Shown piece by piece: positions 34,264 to 43,084 of a stretch of 64,000 bases of DNA. The position numbers and the translations under genes were made by a program. Position 1 is the stretch's first letter. Each line of letters starts with the position of its first letter. Under the pieces are notes generated by a model. It had not been told where the DNA came from. It did no database searches and worked only from the letters and a program-made list of their open reading frames with translations. The stretch spans positions 682,001-746,000 of the forward strand of contig CAVSPU010000002.1 in the NCBI GenBank assembly GCA_963729815.1. Reading direction: 5' to 3'. The DNA is from DAHUXN01 sp963729815. Lineage in GTDB: Bacteria; Acidobacteriota; Terriglobia; Acidiferrales; UBA7541.

Positions 34264-34380
34264 CGGCATTTACCCAGGCTTATTCGGGTAGTTCTCTGTT
34301 TCCTCCGTGCATTGGCAATTGGTGAAGGTCGGCCCCGGGCCTGAAGGATTTCGTCCCTAAGCCATAACCTGGAGGCGATC

Positions 34381-35070
34381 ATGTTCCCGAGCGCGTCGAC
34401 TCGCTTTGCAAAACTGCTGGTGGCCCTCGCCGGTATTTGCTTCTTCTTTTGCCCCCGCCCCGCTGCTGCGGGCCCGATCGGCGTGACCTATACGGTCAGC
34501 GGGTCGAGCGGTGATTGGGTAGTGAATTTCTCCGTCACCAACAACATTAACGCCGGACAGGTCGTTTATGGCTTTGGGATCGTGGCGCCTACGCAGGACA
34601 TCACCAATCTGCCCACAGGATGGCAGGACTGCAATGGAGGTTGTACCACCACAACCAACAACTTCTCCGGGATCGGTGGTCCGAACATCACCTTCAACGA
34701 CATCTTCCATACCTCTGCCGGGTCAAGCGACGTGATTCTGTTCGGAGACACGCTCTCGGGTTTCCAGGCTGTATTCAACACCGTTTCGGCCCCGACTTCC
34801 ATTGAATGGTACGCATTCGGCCTCGATCTCAGCGTCCTCAGTGGCAGCGGTACATCTCCGTACCTCGGCGGAGGGGAGCTTATGTACGGTCCCACGAGCC
34901 TCTGCCTTTACAATGGCTGGGCCAGTTGCACCCAAGAGTCCCAGGAGAACCCTATTTTTATTGAGACTACTAGTCCCTCAGGTGCTCCGACGCCGGAGCC
35001 ATCTTCGCTCCTTATGCTCGGCACGGGCCTGCTCGGCCTCGCCCCGTTGCTCCGCCGTCGTGCACAATGA
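34381..35070 (+). CDS. PEP-CTERM sorting-domain exported protein 1
   Basis: 229 residues: signal peptide (LLVALAGICFFFCPRPAAA), a beta-rich Ser/Thr/Gly/Asn mature part with few charged residues, then the C-terminal sorting tag PTPEPSSLLMLGTGLLGL and RRR. Such proteins are exported, recognised by exosortase through the PEP motif and cleaved at the tag; many are surface or matrix proteins. No exosortase gene is in the window. CTGGAGG lies 7 nt upstream of the ATG. It is first of three such genes. Confidence 0.88.
   Translation: MFPSASTRFAKLLVALAGICFFFCPRPAAAGPIGVTYTVSGSSGDWVVNFSVTNNINAGQVVYGFGIVAPTQDITNLPTGWQDCNGGCTTTTNNFSGIGGPNITFNDIFHTSAGSSDVILFGDTLSGFQAVFNTVSAPTSIEWYAFGLDLSVLSGSGTSPYLGGGELMYGPTSLCLYNGWASCTQESQENPIFIETTSPSGAPTPEPSSLLMLGTGLLGLAPLLRRRAQ
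34985..35041 (+). repeat. Shared PEP-CTERM tag DNA, copy 1
   Basis: 57 nt identical to 35635-35691 in the next gene, covering the PTPEPSSLL tag. The upstream coding parts of the two genes are not similar at this level. Confidence 0.8.
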
Positions 35071-35102
35071 CATTCATACACACTCAAGGAGACCGTAACG
35101 TG

Positions 35103-35732
35103 ATGAGCCGCTCGATCTTTCAAGTCTTGAAAATTTCCCTGGCGCTGGCGGTCGTGTCTTTATTCATGTGTGCAAGGTCTGCGAGTGCCGATTCCATGGA
35201 CGTCGTCATTGTGAACTTCACCGGCACGGTCAATTGCAGCAGTGACGTCTCGGCTTGCGGTGGCAGCAGTACGGCCACGGTGACCGGGACGTTTGATGTT
35301 GACCCGGACACGGAAAGCATCGTCGGCCCCTGGTCGTGGTCGACACCGCTCGGTTCCTTTTCGTCTTCCAGTCCTACAGCGGATACATTCGTCGGTTCCT
35401 CGGGCGGTTTCCCGGTTTTCCTCTTCTTTGCTCCCTCGCAGGGCGGATTCCAGACATACAATTCTCTGTTTGTGCAGCTGATTTTCCCCACGGGTGACTT
35501 CCAGGCTTCAGGCCCTTTGGATCTCAGTGTGACGCTTAGTTCAGGCCTCGGAAACGCCGTCTGCCAAATATCGTCAACGAACGCCTCCAACTGTGCCACC
35601 GCCTTTCCCTTTGTGTCCGGTGCCTCTACGGTGACTCCGACGCCGGAGCCATCTTCGCTCCTTATGCTCGGCACGGGCCTGCTCGGCCTCGGGCCGTTGC
35701 TTCGCCGACGCTTCGCTCGCCTCGATATGTGA
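35103..35732 (+). CDS. PEP-CTERM sorting-domain exported protein 2
   Basis: 209 residues from the ATG at 35103; the GTG directly before it (35100) has better spacing from AAGGAG and may be used instead. Signal peptide ISLALAVVSLFMCARSASA, a Ser/Thr/Gly-rich beta domain beginning DVVIVNFTGTVNCS, and the tag PTPEPSSLLMLGTGLLGL with RRR. It starts 32 bp after gene 1 and is surely in the same transcript. Not obviously related to gene 1 outside the tag. Binding partner or role unknown. Confidence 0.85.
   Translation: MSRSIFQVLKISLALAVVSLFMCARSASADSMDVVIVNFTGTVNCSSDVSACGGSSTATVTGTFDVDPDTESIVGPWSWSTPLGSFSSSSPTADTFVGSSGGFPVFLFFAPSQGGFQTYNSLFVQLIFPTGDFQASGPLDLSVTLSSGLGNAVCQISSTNASNCATAFPFVSGASTVTPTPEPSSLLMLGTGLLGLGPLLRRRFARLDM
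35635..35722 (+). repeat. Shared PEP-CTERM tag DNA, copy 2 (bridges copies 1 and 3)
   Basis: Its first 57 nt equal 34985-35041 (gene 1) and its last 44 nt (35679-35722) equal 36274-36317 (gene 3). The two identical blocks overlap in CTGCTCGGCCTCG. Confidence 0.8.
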
Positions 35733-35796
35733 CCTTCGTCACTGTAATCCTTTGCTGGCTGCGGTATTCACGTAGTGTTTAGGCTGGGAGGTCATC

Positions 35797-36324
35797 ATGA
35801 ACGCTTGCACTTCTTTTCCCGCGCTGAGGCCAGGGACAGTCCTCGGAGCGCTGCTCCTTTTCTGCGCTATCGGCGCTCCTTCCGCCAGCGCTTCGCCGGT
35901 CCTGCTAGATTTCGGCACCGGTTCTAGCGGGCTGAGCGGCTTCATTGTTGTGAATGAGTTGTCTAATTCCTGCTGCATTCTCAATTCTTCCATTACATGG
36001 TCGGCGCTTGGGATGACTGAGGACTTTTCCTCCGACACAGGCGGTAGCTACCCGGCCTCAGGAATATTTTCCTTTTTCGGTTCGGATGGCGACTACCTCA
36101 GCATCATTACGAGCGTGCCTCCGAATGGAGGTTACGGGGCATACTTATCCTGTTTCTCAACGGAGTGCTTCCTTGAAAGTGGCGACAGTCCGCTCCTGCA
36201 GCTCGGCGGGACGTACACTTATAGCTACACCGCGACCCCCGAGCCATCATCCCTGCTCCTTCTCGGTGCCGGTCTGCTCGGCCTCGGGCCGTTGCTTCGC
36301 CGACGCTTCGCTCGCCTGAGCTGA
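35797..36324 (+). CDS. PEP-CTERM sorting-domain exported protein 3
   Basis: 175 residues: signal peptide (VLGALLLFCAIGAPSASA), a short Ser/Gly-rich domain with several cysteines (SNSCCILNSS, SCFSTECF), and the tag TPEPSSLLLLGAGLLGLG with RRR. GGGAGG precedes the ATG. It is 64 bp after gene 2, probably in the same operon. The cysteines could form disulfides outside the cell. Function unknown. Confidence 0.85.
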   Translation: MNACTSFPALRPGTVLGALLLFCAIGAPSASASPVLLDFGTGSSGLSGFIVVNELSNSCCILNSSITWSALGMTEDFSSDTGGSYPASGIFSFFGSDGDYLSIITSVPPNGGYGAYLSCFSTECFLESGDSPLLQLGGTYTYSYTATPEPSSLLLLGAGLLGLGPLLRRRFARLS

Positions 36325-36438
36325 GGCTGTTCCGTGCGTTCTTCGGGGGCCGGAGCCTGCCCGCGCAGACAGACTTCAGCTCCCACATAGCGATCTTGCC
36401 CTTCATTTTTTCCTATTGAAGTTTGCAAGCTTGCTGCG

Positions 36439-37302
36439 TTAGTGCAGTCCGGCGAGCCAGTTGAGGATTGCGCTCTCGAGGGCGATGCGGTGGTCTGACC
36501 AGCTGTGGTCGGTGGCGAAGTGCATCTCGGTGACTTCGTGGCCGCCGTGCGCTCGGATGTCGCGAACGAGCGCATCGTCGGCTGGCGCCAGGCCATCATT
36601 GGCGGTAAGTACGAGAAGCGGAGTGTGCGTGAGGCCCGCCGCCGCGTTTTCGAACCCGAACGTCTTGGGCAGAGAGCGCAGCTCGTCGGCCATGCTCTCT
36701 GGAGTGACGCCGGCCAGTGTCTCCATGTTGTCCGCCATCATGGCGACAATACGATCGCGCGGGGCATCGGCATCTTTGCTCATGTCTGCCGCGGAGATAA
36801 GGATCACGCCGATCAAGCCGTGATCGTGCGATGCGACGTTCACGACGACCCAGCCGCCCATGCTGTGACCCGCGATGACGATGCGACGGGTGTCAATGCC
36901 GAGGCGCTCGGCGTTTGCCGGCGCGCGGAGATAAGCGAGGACGGCGTCCCCATCTTCGAGGTTCTGCGAAAAGCGGAAGGCTCCGGGGCTGCCCCACGAG
37001 CCGCGATAGTTGAAAGTGACCGCATTCCAACCCGCGCGGCGGACGGCCTGCGCCAGATCGAGATTTTTTTCGTTTCCCGGCAAGCCGTGGAACAGCACGA
37101 GCGTCGGATGCGGGCCCGCTCCGGAGGGCTGGTAGACAATGCCATTGATTTTCACGCCGTGAGATGGGATGTGCAGCACAGTCATCTTGGCCGGATGTGT
37201 GGCGTCGACTGGCGGATCGGTGAAGATAGCGGCAGGAACCGACTGAGCGGAGGCCGTGGCCGCGAAAAGTGCTGCGAGTATTACCAAAATGTATGCGCGC
37301 AT
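36439..37302 (-). CDS. Exported alpha/beta hydrolase
   Basis: 287 residues from the ATG at 37302, which has GAGGAG upstream and is followed by a signal peptide (AYILVILAALFAATASAQ). The fold markers are LVLFHGLPGNEKN (oxyanion region), the nucleophile elbow GHSMGG (Ser147), an acid in LTANDGLAP and the histidine in FATDHSWSDHR. It belongs to the broad dienelactone/prolyl-oligopeptidase-like hydrolases; the substrate is unknown. It lies 129 bp downstream of the carbonic anhydrase on the same strand. Confidence 0.85.
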   Translation of the reverse strand: MRAYILVILAALFAATASAQSVPAAIFTDPPVDATHPAKMTVLHIPSHGVKINGIVYQPSGAGPHPTLVLFHGLPGNEKNLDLAQAVRRAGWNAVTFNYRGSWGSPGAFRFSQNLEDGDAVLAYLRAPANAERLGIDTRRIVIAGHSMGGWVVVNVASHDHGLIGVILISAADMSKDADAPRDRIVAMMADNMETLAGVTPESMADELRSLPKTFGFENAAAGLTHTPLLVLTANDGLAPADDALVRDIRAHGGHEVTEMHFATDHSWSDHRIALESAILNWLAGLH

Positions 37303-37431
37303 GAACAAACTCCTCAGAAGAAATCCGTATAACGATCTACGACTTTGCCGCTCGGTCTCAGTGGTTGCCGGCCTCGCGCTGGACGCAGCATAGCCCATGC
37401 GGGCACACGGCTAGGAGAATTTTCTCGTTCG

Positions 37432-38196
37432 TTACTGACTCTCCTCCACGACGCGTCCGTTGAGCAGTTGTACGGGCCGGACATCGTGCGGATAAAGTTG
37501 GGCGAACTTGGCAATCTGCGCGGGCGAGACTTCCATCTGCGCCTTGAGCACAAACCACACTACGCCCTCCGTGCAAGGCGGCGCCGTTACCGAGCCCATG
37601 TATGTGTAGTACGCGGTATCGCGGGGCAGCAGTCCGGCCGGATTCACTTCCACTCTGGGGATCAGGCGCTCTTTGCCTGCGGTCTTGGGCATATATTTCC
37701 AAAGCTCGCGAACGACGGCGTTTGCGCTGCCCGTCTTCAGAAGAACGGCGACTCCGGCGACTTTCCCGTCGCTCGATTTGTACATCAAATGGAGCACCAT
37801 GTCGGACGGCTTGCCGTGAATTTCCTCTTCGCTGGGATGGTGAAAGTGGAATTGCGTCAGTTCGTAGCGCTGGTCTCCCACAACGAGGAAATTTCCATTT
37901 CCAGCGGTGTAGTTCACGCGGAGCGCGGTGTAGCCGTTATTAATAATTGTGAGCGGGCCGGTTTTGTCCTCGAATCGCAGGGCAGGGAGGTCGGCCTTCT
38001 TCGCGGCTCGAATATCGATGGGAGACTGTTCCTTGCCGTTGCAAGCGGCGTACTCCGGATCCAGGTTGCCCCAATGTGCGGGCCCGTCCGCGGCGTTGTT
38101 GTAACTCCAGGGTGTCCGCCATTGCGCTCGTGGACCCGCAGGCGCCAAAATCGCCGCGACAATCAGCAATCCAAACGTCATCCAAGCTTTCCGCAA
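37432..38196 (-). CDS. Alpha-class carbonic anhydrase, exported
   Basis: 254 residues with a signal peptide ending near PAGPRAQ. Zinc histidines are His117 and His119 in TQFHFHHPSEEE and His136 in MVLHLMY; the 2- and 17-residue spacings are those of bacterial alpha-CAs. The Ser-Pro-Ile-Asp start (KEQSPIDI), W-containing HWGNL, and the SVTAPPCTEGVVW segment near the end are all family hallmarks. The enzyme hydrates CO2 in the periplasm. No obvious partner; may be co-transcribed with the downstream hydrolase. Confidence 0.93.
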   Translation of the reverse strand: MRKAWMTFGLLIVAAILAPAGPRAQWRTPWSYNNAADGPAHWGNLDPEYAACNGKEQSPIDIRAAKKADLPALRFEDKTGPLTIINNGYTALRVNYTAGNGNFLVVGDQRYELTQFHFHHPSEEEIHGKPSDMVLHLMYKSSDGKVAGVAVLLKTGSANAVVRELWKYMPKTAGKERLIPRVEVNPAGLLPRDTAYYTYMGSVTAPPCTEGVVWFVLKAQMEVSPAQIAKFAQLYPHDVRPVQLLNGRVVEESQ

Positions 38197-38545
38197 ATTG
38201 CACCTCGCTTCGCGCTCAATATGATTCTACTCCCGGCATTGGGCACGGCCGCGAAATCGCCACAATCCAAGCGAACCGCCGCTCCATGCCCATGACGAGC
38301 AAATCGGTTTCGCGGCGGCTTTTCTGCTTGGTCAAGGCCGCTGTCGGATTCATCGCCGTCAGCATGCCAGTTGGCGGGCATCTACAATTCGTCCATCATC
38401 GAAGTATGAATGTCAATTCGACTGGCGTGAGGGAGGTCACTTCCACAAATGGCTGGCCATGCGTTCGTTGATCATGCCGGCGGATGAGCGCGCTTCGCTC
38501 GTTTTCGCCTTGGGAAGTGCGGGCGCCTCAGCCCACTCCAAATCG
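38197..38545. other. Gap with no supported gene
   Basis: About 350 bp between the minus-strand permease gene end and the carbonic anhydrase start. It must contain the carbonic anhydrase promoter. No RNA gene, repeat or terminator with a T-run was seen. Confidence 0.45.
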
Positions 38546-41080
38546 TCACTGCTCGCGCAGAGCTGCGTTCGGGTCGACGCTTGCCGCCCGCCATGCAGGC
38601 ACCCAGGACGCCACGCCGGCAATCACGAAAAACAAAACCGCCATCGCGGCGAAAGTCACGGGATCGGTCGCTTTTACACCCACCAGCATTGTGGCCATCA
38701 GGCGTGTTAAAGCGAACGCAGCGATCAATCCCGCGGCAATGCCCACGGCTGTGAGACGCAATCCCTGCCCCACAATCAATTTGAAAATTCTCGCGGGCTG
38801 CGCGCCCAGCGCCATGCGCACGCCGATCTCCGCGGTGCGCTGCCGCACGACGGTGGAAAGCACGCCGTAAAGTCCCACGCCCGCCAGCAACAACGCAATC
38901 ACCGCGAACACTCCGATCAGCAGCAGCGAAAATCGCGTGCCCGCCTGCGCCTTATCCACCAGCGTCTCCGCGGGCTGCATCTCCGCGACCAGGAGCTTTG
39001 AGTTCAGCGCTTTAATCGTCGAGCGGATATCGTTGCCATACTTCGCCGCGTTCCCACTCGTTCGGATCGTCCATTGCTGCACCGCGCCGGACCCGCCGAA
39101 CGCATTCGAAAAGTACGTCTGCTCGCGTCCCGGGGTAGCCAGCGACTCATCCCGTGTGTGCGCCACCACGCCGATCACTTGCACAGGCTCTGCCTCCGGC
39201 GTGCGCACGCGTATCAGAATCTGCTTACCCACCGCCGATCCGTTCGGGAACGCCTTTTTCGCCAGCTCCTCGTCGATGACCACAACATTGTGGCCGGCGC
39301 TGGCCGGATTTGTGCCCCGCAGCACCGCGTCCGGAATGGGCGTATCGTCCGCGTCCGTGAACGTGCGCCCCGCAAGCAGCGGTATGTGCAGCGTTTCGAA
39401 GTAGCCTGGCAGCACGAATTGAAAATCCGTCGCTTGAAACTTGCTGGCATCGGCTCCCGCGTCCAGGTTGCCCCACCGTATTGGAGTAAAACCCCCGCCG
39501 AGCGGAAAAGTATCCGAAGCGGTCACACTCTGGATTCCCGGAATCGCCTGCAACTGCTGCTGAATCTGCCGCACCGCAGCCGCACGGGATGCGGAAGTCT
39601 GCCCGCCGAGATTCCCCAAAATCTGAAACGTGAGCAATCCATGCGGTTCAAATCCCGGATTGATATTCTCCAAATCCCGGAAGCTGCGGAACATCAACCC
39701 TGATCCGACGAGCAGCACAAAAGACAGCGCAACTTCCACGACGACCACCAGCTTCCGCAACAGCCCTCCGCTGGTGAGGCCTTCATTTCGGCTGCTGCCG
39801 CCAAGCAGGCTGATAATGTCCGGCCGCGAGGCGCGCCACGCCGACACCATGCCGAAAATTGCCGCGGCCAGGAGCGCGGCCACCGCCGTGAATACCAGCA
39901 CGGTGCCATCAATCCGAATTGCGTCCATCCGCGGCAGATTCGCCGGAGCCACCACCAGCAATTCGTGAATTCCAATCCACGCCAGCGCGAGTCCTCCCAG
40001 TGCGCCCAGCGCGGCCAGCAGCAGTGCCTCGGTCAGCATCTGGCGGGCGAGGTGCCATGGGCTCGCTCCCATGGCCGCGCGCACCGCGAGTTCGCGCTCC
40101 CGCAGAGACGCGCGCACGAGCAGCAAGTTGGCCACGTTCGCGCAGGCAATGAGCAGCAGAAAAATCACCGCGCCCATCAGCGCCAGAATCGTCGGTTGCA
40201 CCTCGGAGACAAGGTGCGCTCGCATCGGTTCCACTCGGATGGCGTAGCCAGCGGTGCGCTCGATCAGAAAATTCTTCCGCGCCTCCGCGGCCACATTGTC
40301 CACCGCGGCTTGGGCCTCCACCAGCGACACGCCGGGCTTCAGCCTGCCGACTGCTTGAATGGACACGGAATTTCGATTGGCATTGTCGTAATTGAGCCGG
40401 TTGGCGATCCAAAGTTGCGGGGCCGCATCCACATTTGATTCCGGCGGAAAATACAACTGGAATCCCGGCGCCAGCACGCCCACGACAACAGGACTGAACC
40501 CCTGCGCCTGCGTGTGGATGCTGCGCCCGATGATTGCAGGATTGCCGCCAAACCTCCGCTCGAAATATTCGTAACTAATAATGGCCATGGTGGGCAACCG
40601 AGGCGGAGGGGTTCCCGTTTGCGCCGTCCCCGGCTGCGGCGGAGGAGGCTGTGGCAGTCCGTCCTCCTTGGCGAAATCACGCCCATACGCAATCTTCGCG
40701 CCCATCAAGTCGAAGAAATTCGTTGTAACGATGGCGAGGCGCACCTGCTCCGGCGTTCCGTCATCCTGCGGCAAAATGAACGGAAACGTGAATACACCCG
40801 CCATGCCCTGGAACACGTTCGTGGTTCCGTCGCGCAGGTCGATGAAATCTTCGTTGGAAAAGGAAAAGTCGCGAACGTGACGGACGTGAAAATCGGCGCA
40901 CGCCACCACCAGTTGATTGGGATTTTTATACGGCAGCGGCTTGAGCAGCACCGCATTCGTCACGCTGAAGATCGCCGTGCTCGCGCCAACTCCCAAGGCA
41001 ATCGTAAGCACGGCCGTGAGCGTAAAGACCGGACTTTTCCCCAGTATCCGTCCCGCGAACTTCAGGTCTTGTAACCACAT
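38546..41080 (-). CDS. Orphan MacB/FtsX-type permease (ADOP), copy 4
   Basis: 844 residues. Start MWLQDLKFAGRILGKSPVFTLTAVLTIALGVGASTAIF, the same layout of two MacB cores and two FtsX blocks as the array at 18.7-26.3 kb; end VDPNAALREQ instead of RTDPIVALRYE. A Pro-rich insert (QPPPPQPGTAQTGTPPPRLP) in the first periplasmic domain is specific to this copy. It is on the opposite strand, about 12 kb away and more diverged than copies 1-3 are from each other. No ATPase neighbour. Confidence 0.9.
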   Translation of the reverse strand: MWLQDLKFAGRILGKSPVFTLTAVLTIALGVGASTAIFSVTNAVLLKPLPYKNPNQLVVACADFHVRHVRDFSFSNEDFIDLRDGTTNVFQGMAGVFTFPFILPQDDGTPEQVRLAIVTTNFFDLMGAKIAYGRDFAKEDGLPQPPPPQPGTAQTGTPPPRLPTMAIISYEYFERRFGGNPAIIGRSIHTQAQGFSPVVVGVLAPGFQLYFPPESNVDAAPQLWIANRLNYDNANRNSVSIQAVGRLKPGVSLVEAQAAVDNVAAEARKNFLIERTAGYAIRVEPMRAHLVSEVQPTILALMGAVIFLLLIACANVANLLLVRASLRERELAVRAAMGASPWHLARQMLTEALLLAALGALGGLALAWIGIHELLVVAPANLPRMDAIRIDGTVLVFTAVAALLAAAIFGMVSAWRASRPDIISLLGGSSRNEGLTSGGLLRKLVVVVEVALSFVLLVGSGLMFRSFRDLENINPGFEPHGLLTFQILGNLGGQTSASRAAAVRQIQQQLQAIPGIQSVTASDTFPLGGGFTPIRWGNLDAGADASKFQATDFQFVLPGYFETLHIPLLAGRTFTDADDTPIPDAVLRGTNPASAGHNVVVIDEELAKKAFPNGSAVGKQILIRVRTPEAEPVQVIGVVAHTRDESLATPGREQTYFSNAFGGSGAVQQWTIRTSGNAAKYGNDIRSTIKALNSKLLVAEMQPAETLVDKAQAGTRFSLLLIGVFAVIALLLAGVGLYGVLSTVVRQRTAEIGVRMALGAQPARIFKLIVGQGLRLTAVGIAAGLIAAFALTRLMATMLVGVKATDPVTFAAMAVLFFVIAGVASWVPAWRAASVDPNAALREQ

Positions 41081-41389
41081 TGCTCCACCTCTGCCGCCAG
41101 CAGTTTCTCCCGAACAACGCGTCGCAGTTGGCGCTAATCGGTTTCTACTCTCTTTGTTCGTGCATGTCTACAAACGAAACGATCTGTAGTGGTTCTCCGC
41201 TGCGAAAGCGTTTACTTGTGCGTGTTTCGCGTTGCGCGTGGAAGTAGCCGTGCCCGAAATTTCCATTCGCGCCGCATTGCAGGTGAGCGCAAACGTATCA
41301 GCCGGGGACGTGCCAAGGAGCAACGCGCTCGCAAAAAATGTGAGTGGAAATGAATTGAACTTCCGCGGCGCGATGGAACTCGCTAATGG
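41081..41389. other. Upstream region of permease copy 4
   Basis: 309 bp without a supported gene. CTACA-N12-TGTAG at 41168-41189 is a weak inverted repeat that might be an operator; nothing else is clear. Confidence 0.4.
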
Positions 41390-42580
41390 TTAATGAGTGT
41401 TTACGCCGGGACTTCCCATGCGCCGCGCAATCAAAACATCAGTCATCGCCTTCTGCGCTGTCGCACTGTCTCGTTTCGCATCGGCTTCGGTCAGAGCAAG
41501 CACGGCATAGGCCGTCGCTGCGTCGTCCATGAAGCTGGAGGGATTGGAAAACGGATTGAGGCGCCGTTTATTCAGTGAATACGCTTCCCAGTGGCCGCCC
41601 CAACTCTGGTTCCGAACAAGCCAGGCGAGGCCATCTTTCACGTGGACGTTATCACTCGGCAGGCCCGCTTGTTGCAGCGCATAGGTGATCAAACCAGTCG
41701 CATACCCGTCGCTCCTCGTCACCAGCGGCGTCTTATCCTTTCGCTTCCACGTGCCGACGAGTGCAGACGCGCTCCAGCCTCCATCCGCCTGCTGTTTACT
41801 CAGAATCTCGTCGACGATGGATTCCTGCCGCTCTGGCTTGAGAATTCCGGGGATTTTCGCCGACGCCCACAACAGCGACACGCGATTCAACAGCGTCTGC
41901 TTGGCAGATTCGCGATCGAGATATTCGCTCAGGGGTTTTAGATATTGTTGGATCTCCGGCGCCGCGCGGTAATTTTCCGGAGCCGAACCCACGGCAATCG
42001 CCGCCAGCGTGGCGCCATAATACGCCGAGTCGTACGCCTCCCATGGTTCGTTATTGAACTCAATCCACTGCCACGCGCCCTGCTCCGCGCCGCTGCTCTC
42101 CTGCAAAGACCACATTTCGTCGAACGCGGACCGCGTGTCCGCGCTGAGCTTCCCGCTCCGAGCGTCGTTGCTCGCAAGAATCAGCGCGTTGAGAACCGCT
42201 TCCGTTCCGCGCGATGCGCCGGCCTGGTTCGGGTAGTAGGGTTGAATTTCTTTCCACAGCCGCACGCGCGTCGTCACGTTGTCGATGAGTTTGCGTTCAT
42301 TGGCGGAGGGTTTCGCCGCGCCGAGCGCCGAGTCAATCGCCTGCCGCGATAGCGCGTAGGGCATCGCCGTGTGGCAGGAGACGCAGAAAGTGCCGTGATC
42401 GCGCGCCGAGTGCGGCCACGTCATCCACGTGCCCTCCCGTTGATCGAGGTAGGCAGCCGCAGACCTCCGGTTCCAGGAAGCATCGAGTTTGGTTCCGGAT
42501 CGCGAGCACCCTGCGAACAGTCCTGCAAGAATCAATGCCGCGAGCGCACACGCGCTTCGTCTTGTCCTGTTCCTCTTCAT
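41390..42580 (-). CDS. Lipoprotein with haem-c motif and squalene-cyclase-like repeats
   Basis: 396 residues from the ATG at 42580. Lipobox ILAGLFAGC (Cys about 24). A single haem-c motif CVSCH occurs near residue 67 in DHGTFCVSCHTAMPYALS. The rest reads as an alpha/alpha-toroid of the terpene cyclase/mutase type, with QQADGGWSASAL, NQSWGGHWEAY and MDDAATAYAVLAL. A cyclase-like fold fused to a c-type haem site is not a normal hopene cyclase (which is about 650 residues and has DXDD), so enzymatic cyclisation is doubtful; redox or binding is more likely. Exported, outer-membrane location probable. Confidence 0.75.
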   Translation of the reverse strand: MKRNRTRRSACALAALILAGLFAGCSRSGTKLDASWNRRSAAAYLDQREGTWMTWPHSARDHGTFCVSCHTAMPYALSRQAIDSALGAAKPSANERKLIDNVTTRVRLWKEIQPYYPNQAGASRGTEAVLNALILASNDARSGKLSADTRSAFDEMWSLQESSGAEQGAWQWIEFNNEPWEAYDSAYYGATLAAIAVGSAPENYRAAPEIQQYLKPLSEYLDRESAKQTLLNRVSLLWASAKIPGILKPERQESIVDEILSKQQADGGWSASALVGTWKRKDKTPLVTRSDGYATGLITYALQQAGLPSDNVHVKDGLAWLVRNQSWGGHWEAYSLNKRRLNPFSNPSSFMDDAATAYAVLALTEADAKRDSATAQKAMTDVLIARRMGSPGVNTH

Positions 42581-42670
42581 CGCTCGGGGCATTCTTGCAG
42601 CCGCCACGGCGTTTCGTCAACAGCCTGCGTAGCGGCGGCCTGCCTGCCGCTTGCACGCCGCGCTTTTGTC

Positions 42671-42774
42671 TTTGCCTTTTCGGGTGCCCCATCCTTTGCG
42701 CCCGGGCTGCGGCAAGCAGCCCAAGGTGAAGAAGTCTCAAAGGGTGGGGTCTTTCGCCTTTGTAGGGGCGGCCT
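42671..42774 (-). repeat. Dispersed repeat module (reverse copy)
   Basis: Reverse-oriented counterpart of 32157-32250: GGGTGCCCCATCCTTTGCG, a variable hairpin-forming core, CAAAGGGTGGGG and GCCTTTGTAGGGGCG. It is flanked by several GGCGGCCTGCCTGCCGCTTG-type segments like those in the 110-bp tandem repeat. The stretch 42581-42966 holds only such repeat debris. Confidence 0.6.
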
Positions 42775-42966
42775 GCCTGCCGCTTGCCCGCCGCCTGCAC
42801 GCCGTGGCGTGTGGCGGGCAGGCAGGCTTCATGCCGCCAGTCTCTCCTTGTGTCTTGAATGTCTATGCGAAACACAACGACGGATTGCTGAGGATTGATT
42901 CGGTGTAATGGAAGCGCGGAGGGCGCTCCATGGAATCCGGGACCGGCGAAAGAGGCAGCGAAAAAC

Positions 42967-43062
42967 CGCACCCTTAAACGCCAAAGGGTGCGGCACCCGT
43001 TTGCAAATTCCAACGAACGCGCTCTCGGAATCGGGCGCCCGGCTTAGCGTGCGCCACCCGCC
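42967..43062 (+). repeat. 96-bp direct repeat, left copy
   Basis: Matches 44247-44342 at nearly every position; the last 59 nt (from CAAATTCCAACGAACGCGCT to CACCCGCC) are identical. Its first part contains the palindrome CGCACCCTT/AAGGGTGCG. With its partner it brackets the membrane-protein gene at 43085-44122. Confidence 0.8.
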
Positions 43063-43084
43063 GTAAACATCCAATACAAAGAAC

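Noticed and set aside
41168..41189. BlaI-type operator upstream of permease copy 4
   Set aside because: CTACA and TGTAG are 12 nt apart, whereas known BlaI/MecI operators have the halves almost adjacent; too weak.
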